DNA of 64,000 bases, taken from assembly GCA_900312665.1 (NCBI GenBank), contig ONZQ02000012.1, positions 1,165,957 through 1,229,956 on the forward strand. Direction: 5' to 3'. The translations under genes and the position numbers were made by a program. Origin of the DNA: Cephalotrichum gorgonifer (lineage: Eukaryota > Ascomycota > Sordariomycetes > Microascales > Microascaceae). Shown in pieces: positions 33,238 to 43,312 of this stretch (its first letter is position 1; every line of letters begins with the position of its first letter). The notes below the pieces were generated by a model that made no database searches, was not told the origin of the DNA, and was given only the letters and a program-made list of their open reading frames with translations.

Positions 33238-33651
33238 ATGACCTGCTACAACGCCCTCATCCGCACCCACCACATCACCTCCCGCAAAAAGGTCGCCGCC
33301 CTAAAGCGCGCTGCGGAACGACTGAACTGTTCCGCTCTCCTCCGCTCTGGCGGCTGCCCCGGCATCATGTACGTCGAAGCGCGCGACAAGGACGCCGTCG
33401 AGTCGTGGGTAGGCGCCGTGCGGGAGCTGAGGTACAAGGACTTTCAGCTTGTGAGCCGGCCGGCTTCTATGGAGGGAGAGAGGGATGGGGGTGCGGGAAC
33501 GGCGAAGACGAGAGGGAGGAGAGGAGGAAAGGAAAACGGGAGGCGAGACGCTGGGCTGGAGGAGGTAGAGAGTGTCAAGGAGTTTGGGAGTTTGATGGAG
33601 AAGAAGGGGGTTTTGGGGTGGTGGAGGAGGGGGATGGGGTACGTTCAGTGA
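33238..33651 (+). CDS. Small DUF1115 / RWDD2-C-like protein
   Basis: A protein of 137 residues. The first 70 residues (RTHHITSRKKVAALKRAAERLN, then CPGIMYVEARDKDAVESWVGAVRELRYKDFQL) match the DUF1115 fold found at the C-terminus of RWDD2 proteins and Prp3: a HH-I-S-K start, a GxPG[IV]xxVE strand and a V-x-x-[LM]-[RK]-x-[LM]-[RN]-[WY]-K ending. The second half is charged and low-complexity (Gly/Arg/Glu) and ends WWRRGMGYVQ, a Trp-Arg ending that may be conserved. There is no RWD domain upstream in frame: a TAG precedes the ATG by two codons. It therefore stands alone unless an upstream exon was missed. Function is unknown; relatives act in protein-protein contacts or splicing. Confidence 0.6.
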   Translation: MTCYNALIRTHHITSRKKVAALKRAAERLNCSALLRSGGCPGIMYVEARDKDAVESWVGAVRELRYKDFQLVSRPASMEGERDGGAGTAKTRGRRGGKENGRRDAGLEEVESVKEFGSLMEKKGVLGWWRRGMGYVQ

Positions 33652-34019
33652 GCTGGAGGTGGGTGCTCGGGATAGGTTCCCCCAGAGTGAGGGAAAGCGT
33701 GAAAGCCTTCTGATGCCTGGGTCACTCCCCTCAGTCTCAAACGACTCCAGGGAACGACTCATAACTATGAGAGGGAGTACTCGCAACAAGAACTCTATGC
33801 CGGCTCCACCCGATTCCTTCCGATATCACGCCCGGAGGGGGGTGACTACGGGCTGGCCCCCTGTTGGAGTCAGGCATCTTAGGAGACCGAATTAGGAGAA
33901 AGAATTTTAGGACTACGAGGTAAGGGCAAAGAACATCCGAGGCAATGGCCTTTATACGGCTTGGCTAATGAGAAGTAACCCGTATTTATTCAAACAACTA
34001 GCGACCGGCGCCGACACCC
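33652..34019. other. Convergent 3' region, no gene seen
   Basis: About 370 bp between two convergent genes, with no recognisable coding frame. Confidence 0.4.
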
Positions 34020-35848
34020 TTAAGCCTTTACCTTCTTTGCGCGCGACGGAATAGGTGAGACGCTCCACTGCTTCGTCTCGGGATCCAGACACGCCGACTC
34101 CGCCAACTTCCACTCCTTTGTAAGCAGCTCCGCCCTCTCCTTTGACCTGGGCGTGATCTTCGCCGGGAACGGCTCCGGCATGCACACGAATCCCTGGGTC
34201 AGCTTCTCCTGGTCCGGAATGATCGGCTTCCCGTCCTCCCCGGTCGCAGGCTCGATCTTGAAGGCCCAGAGTATCCGGGAAATGCCGAGGAAGAGGCTTC
34301 GCTCGGCGACGTGAATGCCGGGGCAGATGCGGCGGCCCGCGCCAAAGGTGAACTGGTCGCGCTTGCTCGCGTCCGGGTTAGCGGCCGCGTCGGCCAGACT
34401 CTGGTCGTCGTCCACGTAGCGCTCCGGGTTGAAGCGCCGGGGCTCCGGGTGGCGCTCGGGGTCCATGTTGATAGCCCACACGTTGTTCATCACGCCGGCG
34501 TTCTTGGGGATCAGGTAGCCGTCATACCAGTCGTCCTCGGTCACGGCGTGCGGTACCGCCCCGAGGATGGTGGTGGGCATCCACCGCAGCGACTCCTTCA
34601 TGCAAGCGCGCACGTATGGCAGGTTCTTATCGTCGTCCATGGTCGGCAGGCGGTCGGCGCCGACCACGCGCTCGATCTCTTCGAAGGCCTTCGTCTGGAC
34701 CTCCGGGTAGAGGATCATGGCCTGCACGAAGGCGTAGAGGGTGCTGGACGTGGTATCGGAGCCGGCCTCGAGGAGTGTGCCGGCGATGTACGCCGCCTGG
34801 TCGTCGCTGAAGCCCTCGGACTCCTGCTGCGCCGCGAGCTCCTCGCAGAAGCAGGGCTTGATGGTCTTCTCCCGTACCTCCTCCTTGACCCTAAGCCAGT
34901 GGCTGAGGTAGAGCGCCTTCTCGCGCTTGTGCAGCTTCCTGGCCATCTTGCGCAGCTGCAGGATGAAGTCGGGCAGCATGCGCAGCAGGGGGAAGGAGTC
35001 GAGGATGGCGGCCACGCCGGTCTGGTTCACCTCGGCGAACTCGCCGAAGCCGTCGAACAGCTGCTTCATCTTGGGGTCCTCGTAGGTGGGCGTCCTCCAG
35101 CCGAAGACCATAGTCGTTGTGAGGGCGTTGGAGTAGCGCCGGATGTGGTGGAGGAAGAGGTCGGGCTGGGTGAGGAACTCGTGGAGCATCTGCTTGTTCT
35201 CGAGATCCTGATAGACGACGTAGGACTTGGCCGCGGAGACATTCAGGAGGGTGTGGATCATCTTGCGTGCCTTCGACGGGGTCAGCTTATGTCGACGAGG
35301 CATGGAAACATTCGATCTCGTTACTTACGTTTCGCCAGCGAGCGCTATAGGGCTGGAAGAAAGGCTAGGTTAGTACCTTCTGAAGTGCGACTCCAACAGG
35401 AAGGGAGGAGTAACGAACCATCATCAGTACTCTGAGGCCGCCGCTGCACAGCTCCTGGCCGACATATAGCTCCGGCCTATGGGAGTACTTCCCGCTCTTC
35501 TTGTCCAATAGATCCTTCACTGCCTTGTCACTAGACAAGATGACCATCGTAGTGGTTCCAAGCATCAGGCTGTATACGGGGCCATATTCGCGGGCCCACT
35601 TCTCAAATTGGAGGTGAGCATCTTTGGTAGGCATCTATCCACCATTTATCCGTCAGTAGCTATTCGGCGGGAGGGAGAACTATTGGAGTGCTGAGCGGCC
35701 GCACCTGATGGATATTCCCGAGGATGGGCAGTGTGGGAGGCCCGGGCGGGTAGTTCTTTGGCCGCCTCCCGATCGACAGCAGCTTGATGAGCAAGCCGAT
35801 GGCCACGGCACCCAGTGCTATGGTGGTCGGCTTTAAATGAAGCGACAT
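34020..35848 (-). CDS. Cytochrome P450, O-methylsterigmatocystin-oxidoreductase-like
   Basis: Haem monooxygenase anchored in the endoplasmic reticulum. The start at 35848 gives MSLHLKPTTIALGAVAIGLLIKLL (anchor) and the hinge PPGPPTLPILGNIHQ. Introns lie near 35705-35637, about 35418-35354 and about 35330-35270; the third has two possible acceptors (35288 or 35270), giving RWRNLTPSKARKMIH or RWRNMIH. Motifs: LLEAGSDTTSSTLYA (I helix), KESLRWMP (ExxR), FNPERY, and the haem loop FGAGRRICPGIHVAERS with the ligand Cys. About 525 residues. The type is the CYP2-like fungal group that includes O-methylsterigmatocystin oxidoreductase relatives; it lacks the motif context of phenylacetate hydroxylase (PhacA). 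The substrate is unknown. It is divergent from the zinc alcohol dehydrogenase. The high GC content makes a long false frame on the opposite strand. Confidence 0.87.
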
Positions 35849-36726
35849 TGTGTACTGAGGATAGGGTAGAATACACAGGCGGTATGGACAAGAGAAACTT
35901 GGCAATCGCGAGCTTTCAGCCAAGGGAAATAAATGTCGTGGAAGACCTGAAGTGAGCAAGAGGAAGCTGGGGAATTTATTGATATTTTCGTCTCCCAATC
36001 TGAACCCATGGTCGTCATAGCGTGGGACCAGCGGCCTAGTTAACCTTCAGCGGCAAGGTGTGGACGTGACAGGCTAGCGGAGATAGTTGTGGGGGATCTG
36101 CAGGAGGGGGAGCTCGTGCGTCGCCACCGAGCTGGGGGAGAGTGGAGTGGGGCAGAAGGGTGTCAATGACGGCGGATGGTTGTCAATAGCTCACCTGTGG
36201 TTCGTGATTTCACAAATTACGAGTTACTGCCCGGTTTTTTGACTGTCATAGTACGACGTCGGAACCAGCAGTGGCGGTGGTGCGTGTGCAACTCCGTTGA
36301 TGCTACATATATAAGAGGGTATTCTTGCTGGTGTATGTATAATTGCTAACACTTCTCTGTGGACACTAGCTACTACCCAACCCTGGGGTCCAGGCAATGC
36401 ACACACGATATATCGGCAGCCTAATCTTCTCTCCTAGCCTTCGGCTAGAAGGAGACATTGCCCCACGCTTGGTACCTCCAACGCTAGCCCCGTGGGGAAG
36501 AGCTGCTCCTCGCCCACCTCCAACTCCGGCCCCACTAGTCGCGCCCAGACTTTCCCACACAGAAGATTTCATGTTCCAGCATTAAACGCCCCCCCCACCC
36601 TTTAGATTAGGACGATAAGTGGCTATCGCCTTTAGACCGAGTACCGAAAGGCCCCTATTTCCTATTTACAGTTCCTGACGCTCGAATACTAGGAAGAGAG
36701 AATAGCATAAGATCAACATCATAATC
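35849..36726. promoter_or_regulatory. Divergent promoter region, P450 / alcohol dehydrogenase
   Basis: About 880 bp between divergent starts. It contains a perfect 6-bp inverted repeat with a 3-base loop at 36434-36448 (CTAGCC-TTC-GGCTAG) and a C-tract near 36587-36600. No gene is seen. Confidence 0.4.
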
Positions 36727-37983
36727 ATGTCGCGTACGACCACAGCTCTCGTCGTCTCCGAGATCGGGGGTCCCTTCGAATTACGCCAGGTCCAGCTTGA
36801 CTCGATACGGCCGGACGAGGCCCTGGTTGAGATACACGCGACCGGTGTATGCCATACGGACTTGTCTTCCGCTGAAGGGAAACTACCCGGTGCGCCGGGT
36901 GCGGTCCTCGGCCATGAGGGTAAGCACATAAAAGCCACAAAAGGAGGGTAGGGAGGCTTGATCACTGACCTCTTCTATTCAAATATATAGGCGGCGGAGT
37001 TGTCCTCGAGATAGGGTCGGAAGTCAATAGTGTCTCCGCGGGTGACAAGGTCCTCCTCTCCTTCTCTCATTGCGAGACCTGCCCGCCCTGCCTGTCGGGC
37101 CACCCTGCCTACTGCCACTCCTTCAACGACCGAAACTTTGGCGGGCGTCGCCCGGACGGGACGGCCGCGTTCCTGAGCTTAGACGGAAAGGGGCCTCTGT
37201 TCAGCACGTTCTTCGGGCAGAGCACATTCGCGAGGCATACGCTCGTCCATAAGTCATGCCTCGTCAAGGTCCCGCCGGAAACGGACCTGGCTTTGATGGC
37301 GCCCCTGGGGTGCGGCATCCAGACCGGCGCCGGGGCGGTGATGAACACGCTCGGCGTTACGGAAGGGAGCAGCCTCGCCGTCTTCGGCGTGGGCTCTGTG
37401 GGTGTTAGTGCCGTGATCGCGGGAAAGGCGCGCGGCGCGAAAACAATCATCGCGGTGGACCTTCAGCCCTCTAGGCTCGAGCTCGCGAAGCGAGTCGGCG
37501 CGACGCACACCATCCTCGGGTCGGAGGAAGTTGTAGCGAAGATCCGGGAGATATGCCCGCCTGTGGGCGTCGACTACGCACTGGACTGTACGGGGAATAC
37601 AAAGGTCATCGTTGACATGATCGACTCGCTTGGGACGCGGGGGAGGGGCGCGACGGCTGGGGCGCCCGGTTTTGGGTCGAAGATTAGCGTGGATGTTATG
37701 CAACATTTAACCTACGGGAAGGAGTATGTTGGCTGCTGCGAGGGGGACAGCCTCCCTTCAAAAGTGAGTGGCCCTCTTGAAAAATCGTTCGACAGTCGAG
37801 GATTTGGAGCTAACCTGCATATCTTCCCGATTAATGTAGTTCATGCCCAATTTGATGGATATGCACAAGAAGGGGGAGCTACCACTAGAGGAGCTGGTTT
37901 CATTCTACGACATGAAGAACTTTGAGACGGCGATAGAGGATAGCAAGACTGGGAGGGCACTGAAGGCAGTGCTCAAGTGGTAG
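36727..37983 (+). CDS. Zinc-type alcohol dehydrogenase, aryl-alcohol type
   Basis: NAD(P)-dependent medium-chain dehydrogenase that interconverts an alcohol and its aldehyde. Three exons: intron 1 near 36919-36991 joins GHEG to GGVVLEIGSEV, and intron 2 near 37762-37838 joins ..EGDSLPSK to FMPNLMDMHKKGELPLEELV. The catalytic zinc ligands are Cys in TGVCHTDLS and His-Glu in LGHEGGG, with the later Cys in MAPLGCGIQTGAGAVMNT. The structural zinc cysteines are CETCPPCLSGHPAYC. The cofactor fold has GVGSVG and an acidic residue (VDLQPSRLELAK) that favours NAD. The LGCGIQTGAGAV segment is typical of benzyl/aryl-alcohol dehydrogenases. About 365 residues, intact. With the amine oxidase and aldehyde dehydrogenase further right it could feed aromatic aldehydes, but that is inference. 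Confidence 0.9.
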
Positions 37984-39295
37984 CGAAGAGACAACGATGT
38001 ATCTAGTTTTCATGGTCAACTCTACGTTATTCCCTGCCAAAGAGCCGGATTACGACGCCACGTCGCTCTTACTGTGACAGCTGCACCTATATATACCGTC
38101 TAGACTAAAAGATCTAGTATTGATTGAGTTTGTAGCGATGAACTAGGTGCTTCGTATGCTGTAGCAACTATTCATATCCAGTTTGGATCGTGATATGACA
38201 CCTTGAATACCGGGTGACCCTTCCGCTGTCTTGGCTTCCACGGATAAAACGCGAAATGATTTTTGTCCCCAGCCTGGGGTGGCGGGTATTGTTTGTTGAA
38301 TTTTGGGTAAATACTGGGAAGGCTAACCTCGAAAGCCCGAAAAGTACCATTACGCAAACACCGTGAAGCCCCTGTTACAACTTTCCGCCCGCTACTTTAC
38401 CACCTTCATTTCCCTCTGGCATATATCCAGGTGGCATCATCAGCTGGACCCCACAGGAGAGGGCCCCACTTGGCGTCGGGTGTGGCGGTGGGAGAGCTCG
38501 GAGCTCAATGTGGGATGGAACCACCACCGGAAGCGGGGGTGGGCGACGGATTCCCGGATTCCCCAGCTCGGATTTCAAAAGTAGGCAACTGTCGGAGTCA
38601 ATGACGACTGTTGGGAGAAGTGCTTGGGGATTCTGGAAATTAATCACTGCTGCTCACAACTTGTATAAATAAGCTAGTCTTCTTGTATAAAATGCAGCTT
38701 AGCTGGATGCTGATTTACATTCATTGAACCGAAGTGGTCGACCATTCGTGCACTTTGTGGCTGTGGGTCTCTCCTTATGGACTTGGGCACAGCCTATTGC
38801 ATCCTATTTCTACGGAGTACGAGGAAGAAAAAGATGCACGTGCTTTACCTATCCCCCTCTCCTCGGACCCTTCTTTTGGTGGGGGAGGACAGGTTCAACT
38901 ATGAGGATTTTCTGGACTATGGATTGCACGAGGTGATTGATTGCATACATCTAGCTGGACTTACCGAAAATCTGGAGACAGAGTCCGGGGACATTACCTA
39001 ATTTGCTCAAGTAACATTACCCCGCGCTACCCCGCATCCGTCCCAAGAACCGCGAACAGCTGCATGCCAGTGCCGGGTTCTTCAGAATTGCATTTCCGGT
39101 GGCGCTAATTGGCCGGGAGATCCGGGGTCCTTATTAATACCTGTGTGGCGTCCAAGTGGCGAGCTGCTTAAGCCGCAGAAACTCCACAAGACTCCCCGCA
39201 ATCTCGGTCTCCCTACGTTCCATGTCACCGTGATACCGGATGAGCGACTCACCGCCCGATCCCACCTCTCAACAAGGAATAGCCCTGAAACCAGA
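37984..39295. other. Intergenic region, no gene seen
   Basis: About 1.3 kb between the dehydrogenase and the dual-finger regulator. An alternative upstream ATG for the regulator lies in frame at 39143. Nothing else is recognised. Confidence 0.45.
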
Positions 39296-41853
39296 ATGGT
39301 TGACGAAGAGCTCCACCCCTGCCCGCTGTGCTCCAAGCGTTACAAGCGGCGCGAGCACATGCAGCGGCACTGGACCTCACACTACCCGGCGAGGCAGCAC
39401 ACGTGCGCCCAGTGCAGCCGCTGCTTCCAGAGGCTGGACGTGCTGAAGCGCCACGCGCGAACTTGCGAGGCCAGGGCCAGGGGGTGGATGCCGCCCGTGG
39501 GGAGGAGACGCGCCTGCGACCTGTGCGTCCGCCAGAAGAAGGCCTGCAGCATGAGCCAGCCCTGCGAGAACTGCGAGAGGGCTTCCACCGCGTGCCATTA
39601 TTCCTTTTCTGCCGCCCGCGACAGCATGTCTCATGCACCTCCGTTGTCTACAGGGAGAGGCTCACCTGAGAGCCAGGCGATAGAGGTCTCCCCCGAGAAC
39701 CAGGCGATAGAGCCGATTGGCGCAGCCGGCGCGGAAATAGTCGGCGCGGAGGTGATTCCGTTGAACGACTTCTCGTCCGTTATGCTCGTCGACCCAATTG
39801 GTGCTGGCATCCTGGGCCCAGACATAAGCCCGATCTGGCCGGATTTCTTGGAGCTTATGCACGGGGGAGCTTTCGCCGAGGAAGCGTCACTTCTGAATGG
39901 GCTTCAGCATAGCCAAGTGGAAAGTCAGGATTCGGCGGGCCGGAGATATACTTTCATGTTCCTGGAGAACTTTACGAGGCGGACGGGGCTGCTCGAGTCC
40001 TTCGAGTGTGGGTCGCCGGCGCTGAGAGAGCAGACGGTGGCACACTTCTTGCACGAGCAAACAGAAGGCGACTCCCCGCCCATGCCCGGCCTACCGGACG
40101 CTCTGTACACTCTACCTACGGACGCCCTCCGGGCCGGCACGCCCCCCTTCACTACCATGGCGAACCCGTGGCTTCACGACCCCCTGATGATCAAGGTCCA
40201 CCAGATAATCGTCCTGGCGAAGGAAGTTGTGACGCTGAAGCCGCGCAACAGCGTGGTGACGATGGACTGGTCCGTCTCGCTGGAGCAGCGGTGCCTCGCG
40301 TTCTTCTCGCCGGAGAACGTGAGGAAGTTCCTCGAGCTATACTGGACGATCTGGCACCCCAACGTCAACCTCGTCCACCGGCCGACCTTTGATGCGGCTA
40401 GCGCCAGCCCTACCCTGCTTGCGGCGATGACAGTCATGGGTAAGAACAATCTCCAGCTCCCCGACTTGCCCCACCCCCCATTTCAGTTCTGCTTTTGTAC
40501 GGGTGGGATTCCTCGGGTGTAAAGAACAAAAAGAACTCATATTAGATGTAGGAGCATGCATGTCTCCGGACCTGGCGGACAGGAGCGACGCGAAGTTGTG
40601 GTTCAACTGCGTGGAGGAGATGGTTTTCACGGACGACGAGCTGTGCTCAGAGCCGCTGTATACGATAGACACAGGCGTCTGGATACCAGCCACACGGAAG
40701 CGCAAGGTGCAGGCGCTGCAAGCCGCATATATCGTGTGCCTATACCAGAACTGGGAGGGCACGGATACAAGCAAGAGGCGGATCCGCAGATATCGGTTCG
40801 GCACGGTTGTCTCGGTATGTGCTTCCGAACCAAATGGTAGAAGGATGAAAGATTCGATGTTGCTGACAACTAATCACAGGCTGCGCGGGACATCGGTCTC
40901 GCGTCCGCGACGCACTCGGATTTAGGGACACCGGAAGGACATCACTTCGAATGGAAGGCATTTGCCATAAAAGAAGAGCTGATACGGTAAGACGACACAC
41001 ACTAAGCGCGGATTAACTTCTCGAACGACGCCCCCGGGATTTTAATTACTGACCTGCTTCGAAAGGATCTTCCTCTGGATATTCCTGCTTGATCACGCTT
41101 TTGTCACATTCAACAACCTCCCGCCGCGGATGGTGATCAAGGAGATGAAGATGCACATGGCGCGGCCCGAGGGCTGCTTCCAAGCGGCTACGGGCGAGGA
41201 CTGCTTCGAGGAACTCTGGGCGTGGAGAAGCCAGTCGCCTATACCCTCCTCGCTCACCTTGAGTGAGGCTGTCGAAATGGTCTGTAGGGGCGGCATGAGC
41301 GAAGAAATGCGCTGCTCCCTGGCAAGCCTCGGCCCCCTCAATCTATTCGCCATAATTTCAGGTACGCCTTCCATTTCCCCGTTCTTCACAGCCACTATAC
41401 TAACAACCGGAAGCCGTCCATTCCCTCGTGTTCCAGCACCAGAACTCAATCGGCGCCTGCACGAACCTGACCGCCATCCGCCATGCCCTGGACAACTGGA
41501 AGCCCATATGGGAGCACTACCGCGCCGAGCTCTCGACCGGCCCGCCACACAACATGATACTGGGGGACGCGCTCACGCCTGAGAACGCCTGGCGGCGCAT
41601 AGGGTTCTCGCGGCACGCGCACGAGTACTGGCTCCTGGCCAGCGTCATAACTGACCGTATAGAGGGCGCGGATGCCTCGCGCGAGGGCGGTGGCGGGCGG
41701 AGGGAGTTGGTGGCGGAGGCTGCGGCGGCGGAAGGCGGCGGGCCGGATCCGATTCTGACAAGATATGACCAGACGAGCATGCGGCAGGTGAACGACCTGA
41801 TTGCAGACTTTCAGAAGGTGCAGATTAATTCAGGCGGCCGCGATGGGATATAG
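39296..41853 (+). CDS. Transcription factor with C2H2 fingers plus Zn2Cys6 cluster
   Basis: Nuclear regulator combining two DNA-binding modules. Two C2H2 fingers come first (HPCPLCSKRYKRREHMQRHWTSH, then TCAQCSRCFQRLDVLKRH), followed at about residues 75-110 by a Zn2Cys6 cluster with spacing C-x2-C-x6-C-x5-C-x2-C-x6-C (ACDLCVRQKKACSM ... CENCERASTAC). The Fungal_trans domain begins around FLELYWTIWHPNVNLVHRPTF. Introns lie near 40441-40550 (joining AMTVMG to ACMSPDLAD), 40815-40880, 40988-41065 and 41362-41433. I chose the ATG at 39296 (MVDEELHPCPLC) because the 51 residues from the in-frame ATG at 39143 look unlike protein. About 740 residues. Such mixed-finger proteins are known but uncommon in filamentous ascomycetes. 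Targets are unknown; the neighbours are an alcohol dehydrogenase and an endoglucanase. Confidence 0.85.
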
Positions 41854-42482
41854 CATGTTCTCAAAGGCTGAGGTTTGTTTATTTTGGGGCGTACGGAGGG
41901 TTGGATATTCTGTTGGTCATTATCGTATAGCGTTAGCATGTTATTTATAGAGGGTTGGATACCATATTGATCTTGACGAAGAAGTTCCCGTTGTCAGTAC
42001 TACTTCCCAGAGGAAACCCGTAGTTACTATATGCCGCTTTTGATGAATATGTGTAGCACGTTGCCGCTTGGCCCACCAGCATGATTTCCCTTGCCAGCTG
42101 CATACTTTTCATATTGTACCCAGGATTTTAATATACTTTGTTCAAGTATATCGTCGCAGGAGGGAGGGAAGAAAAAAATATTTCGTAGCGGGAAACCACA
42201 AGAGGACGAGACGATAATTCAGGGAGGAGCTTATCATGCACCACGCATTTTTATACTGGAGGAGAACGAACAGGGAAGATAAATACGTATGGCAAGGGCA
42301 AGCAGCATTCGCATTTATTTCTTCTTTAAGAATATAGGTAGCCCGTCCCTGTTCCCCCTCATTCCACTTCCTCAAAGGCATAGGTCCTGGTTTCCGTCCC
42401 TGAGCCCGGTTTTGGGCCTCTGACAGTATTCTGAAACCACGACGCATTTGGCTACTCATCCTGTGGGATGCCCTAAAGGTTT
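41854..42482. other. Convergent 3' region, no gene seen
   Basis: About 630 bp of AT-rich sequence with no recognisable coding frame. Confidence 0.4.
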
Positions 42483-43312
42483 TTAGGTGAAGAGATTTGC
42501 ATTCCAGTTAGACACGGAGAGCGTTGCTGGTCCGCCCGTAAAGGGCTCAGTACCAAACTGAACAGCTGTGGGAGGAAGCGGTTAGCATGGCGATGGTTAT
42601 ACGACGGAGACTCTTCACTAACTAAGGAGGTATTGGTTATTGGCAGGGTAGCCATGGTTCGCCGAAAGGTGGTCGAAGAACTCCTTCAGATTCGCCTGGA
42701 AGTTGTTGACCTGGCTGGGCGCAACGAAGCTATAAACTCGCATGGCACCGTTATACCCGTCGTAGAGCTGCCACTGGCGGCCGGCGACGTTGACCGTGCT
42801 GATCTGCCTGCCAATAGGCCAGACATCGCCCAAGCGACCGAGCCTGAATGCAAGCTTAGTAGAGAACGTGGATATGGCTTGAAGAAGAGAACCTACCAGA
42901 TCATGAGTTCATACTCGCCGCTGTGGGTGGGGTTGTTAGGATTAGAGTGGGTGAAAAGATCATAGGCAACATTGGCGCGGATATTGCTACCGCTGTAGCT
43001 CCAAGCGGCAGTTGATTGAATGTCTCTCCATTGGCTCACGAGCCTCTTGGGATTCATTTGCTTGCCAGAGTAAGGATAGCTCTTGACGTTGTCCCTGTTG
43101 TTGGCCCACTGCCAATTCACACGCCACCCGCAGCCGTTGCTGTTGACCCATTCGACGTTGGTGCACTGGCTGCCCTGGCCAGAGCCACTACCCCACATGT
43201 TGTTATTGAACTCATAGCCAGAGCTTGAGTGGTAAGCGTACTGGTCGCAGAGCTGCTGGGCAAAGGCGATAGGAGCCAACAGGCCAATCAGAAAGGTAGC
43301 GGTAATCTTCAT
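42483..43312 (-). CDS. GH12 endoglucanase / xyloglucanase, secreted
   Basis: Secreted glycoside hydrolase family 12 enzyme that cuts beta-1,4-glucan or xyloglucan. The start at 43312 gives the signal peptide MKITATFLIGLLAPIAFA, with the mature part from QQLCDQYAYHSSSGYEFNNN. Two introns: one near 42835-42895 joins GEYELMIW to LGRLGDVWPIG, the second near 42565-42627 joins NNQYLLT to VQFGTEPFTGG. The catalytic Glu residues are in YELMIW (nucleophile) and FGTEPFTG (acid/base). CGWRVNWQW and the cysteine pair of the family are present. The stop is at 42483-42485, after SNWNANLFT. About 235 residues, the usual size, with no carbohydrate-binding module. A 40-bp tandem repeat lies about 210-290 bp upstream. 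Confidence 0.93.

Noticed and set aside
34311..35435. 374-codon open frame on the plus strand
   Set aside because: It is the exact antisense of the GC-rich P450 gene, is very rich in Val, Gly, Leu and Arg, and has no family resemblance.
34020..35848. P450 as phenylacetate 2-hydroxylase (PhacA), which would complete a phenylacetate-to-homogentisate route
   Set aside because: The haem loop FGAGRRICPG and the N-terminal region do not fit the PhacA type; a CYP2-like fungal P450 fits better.
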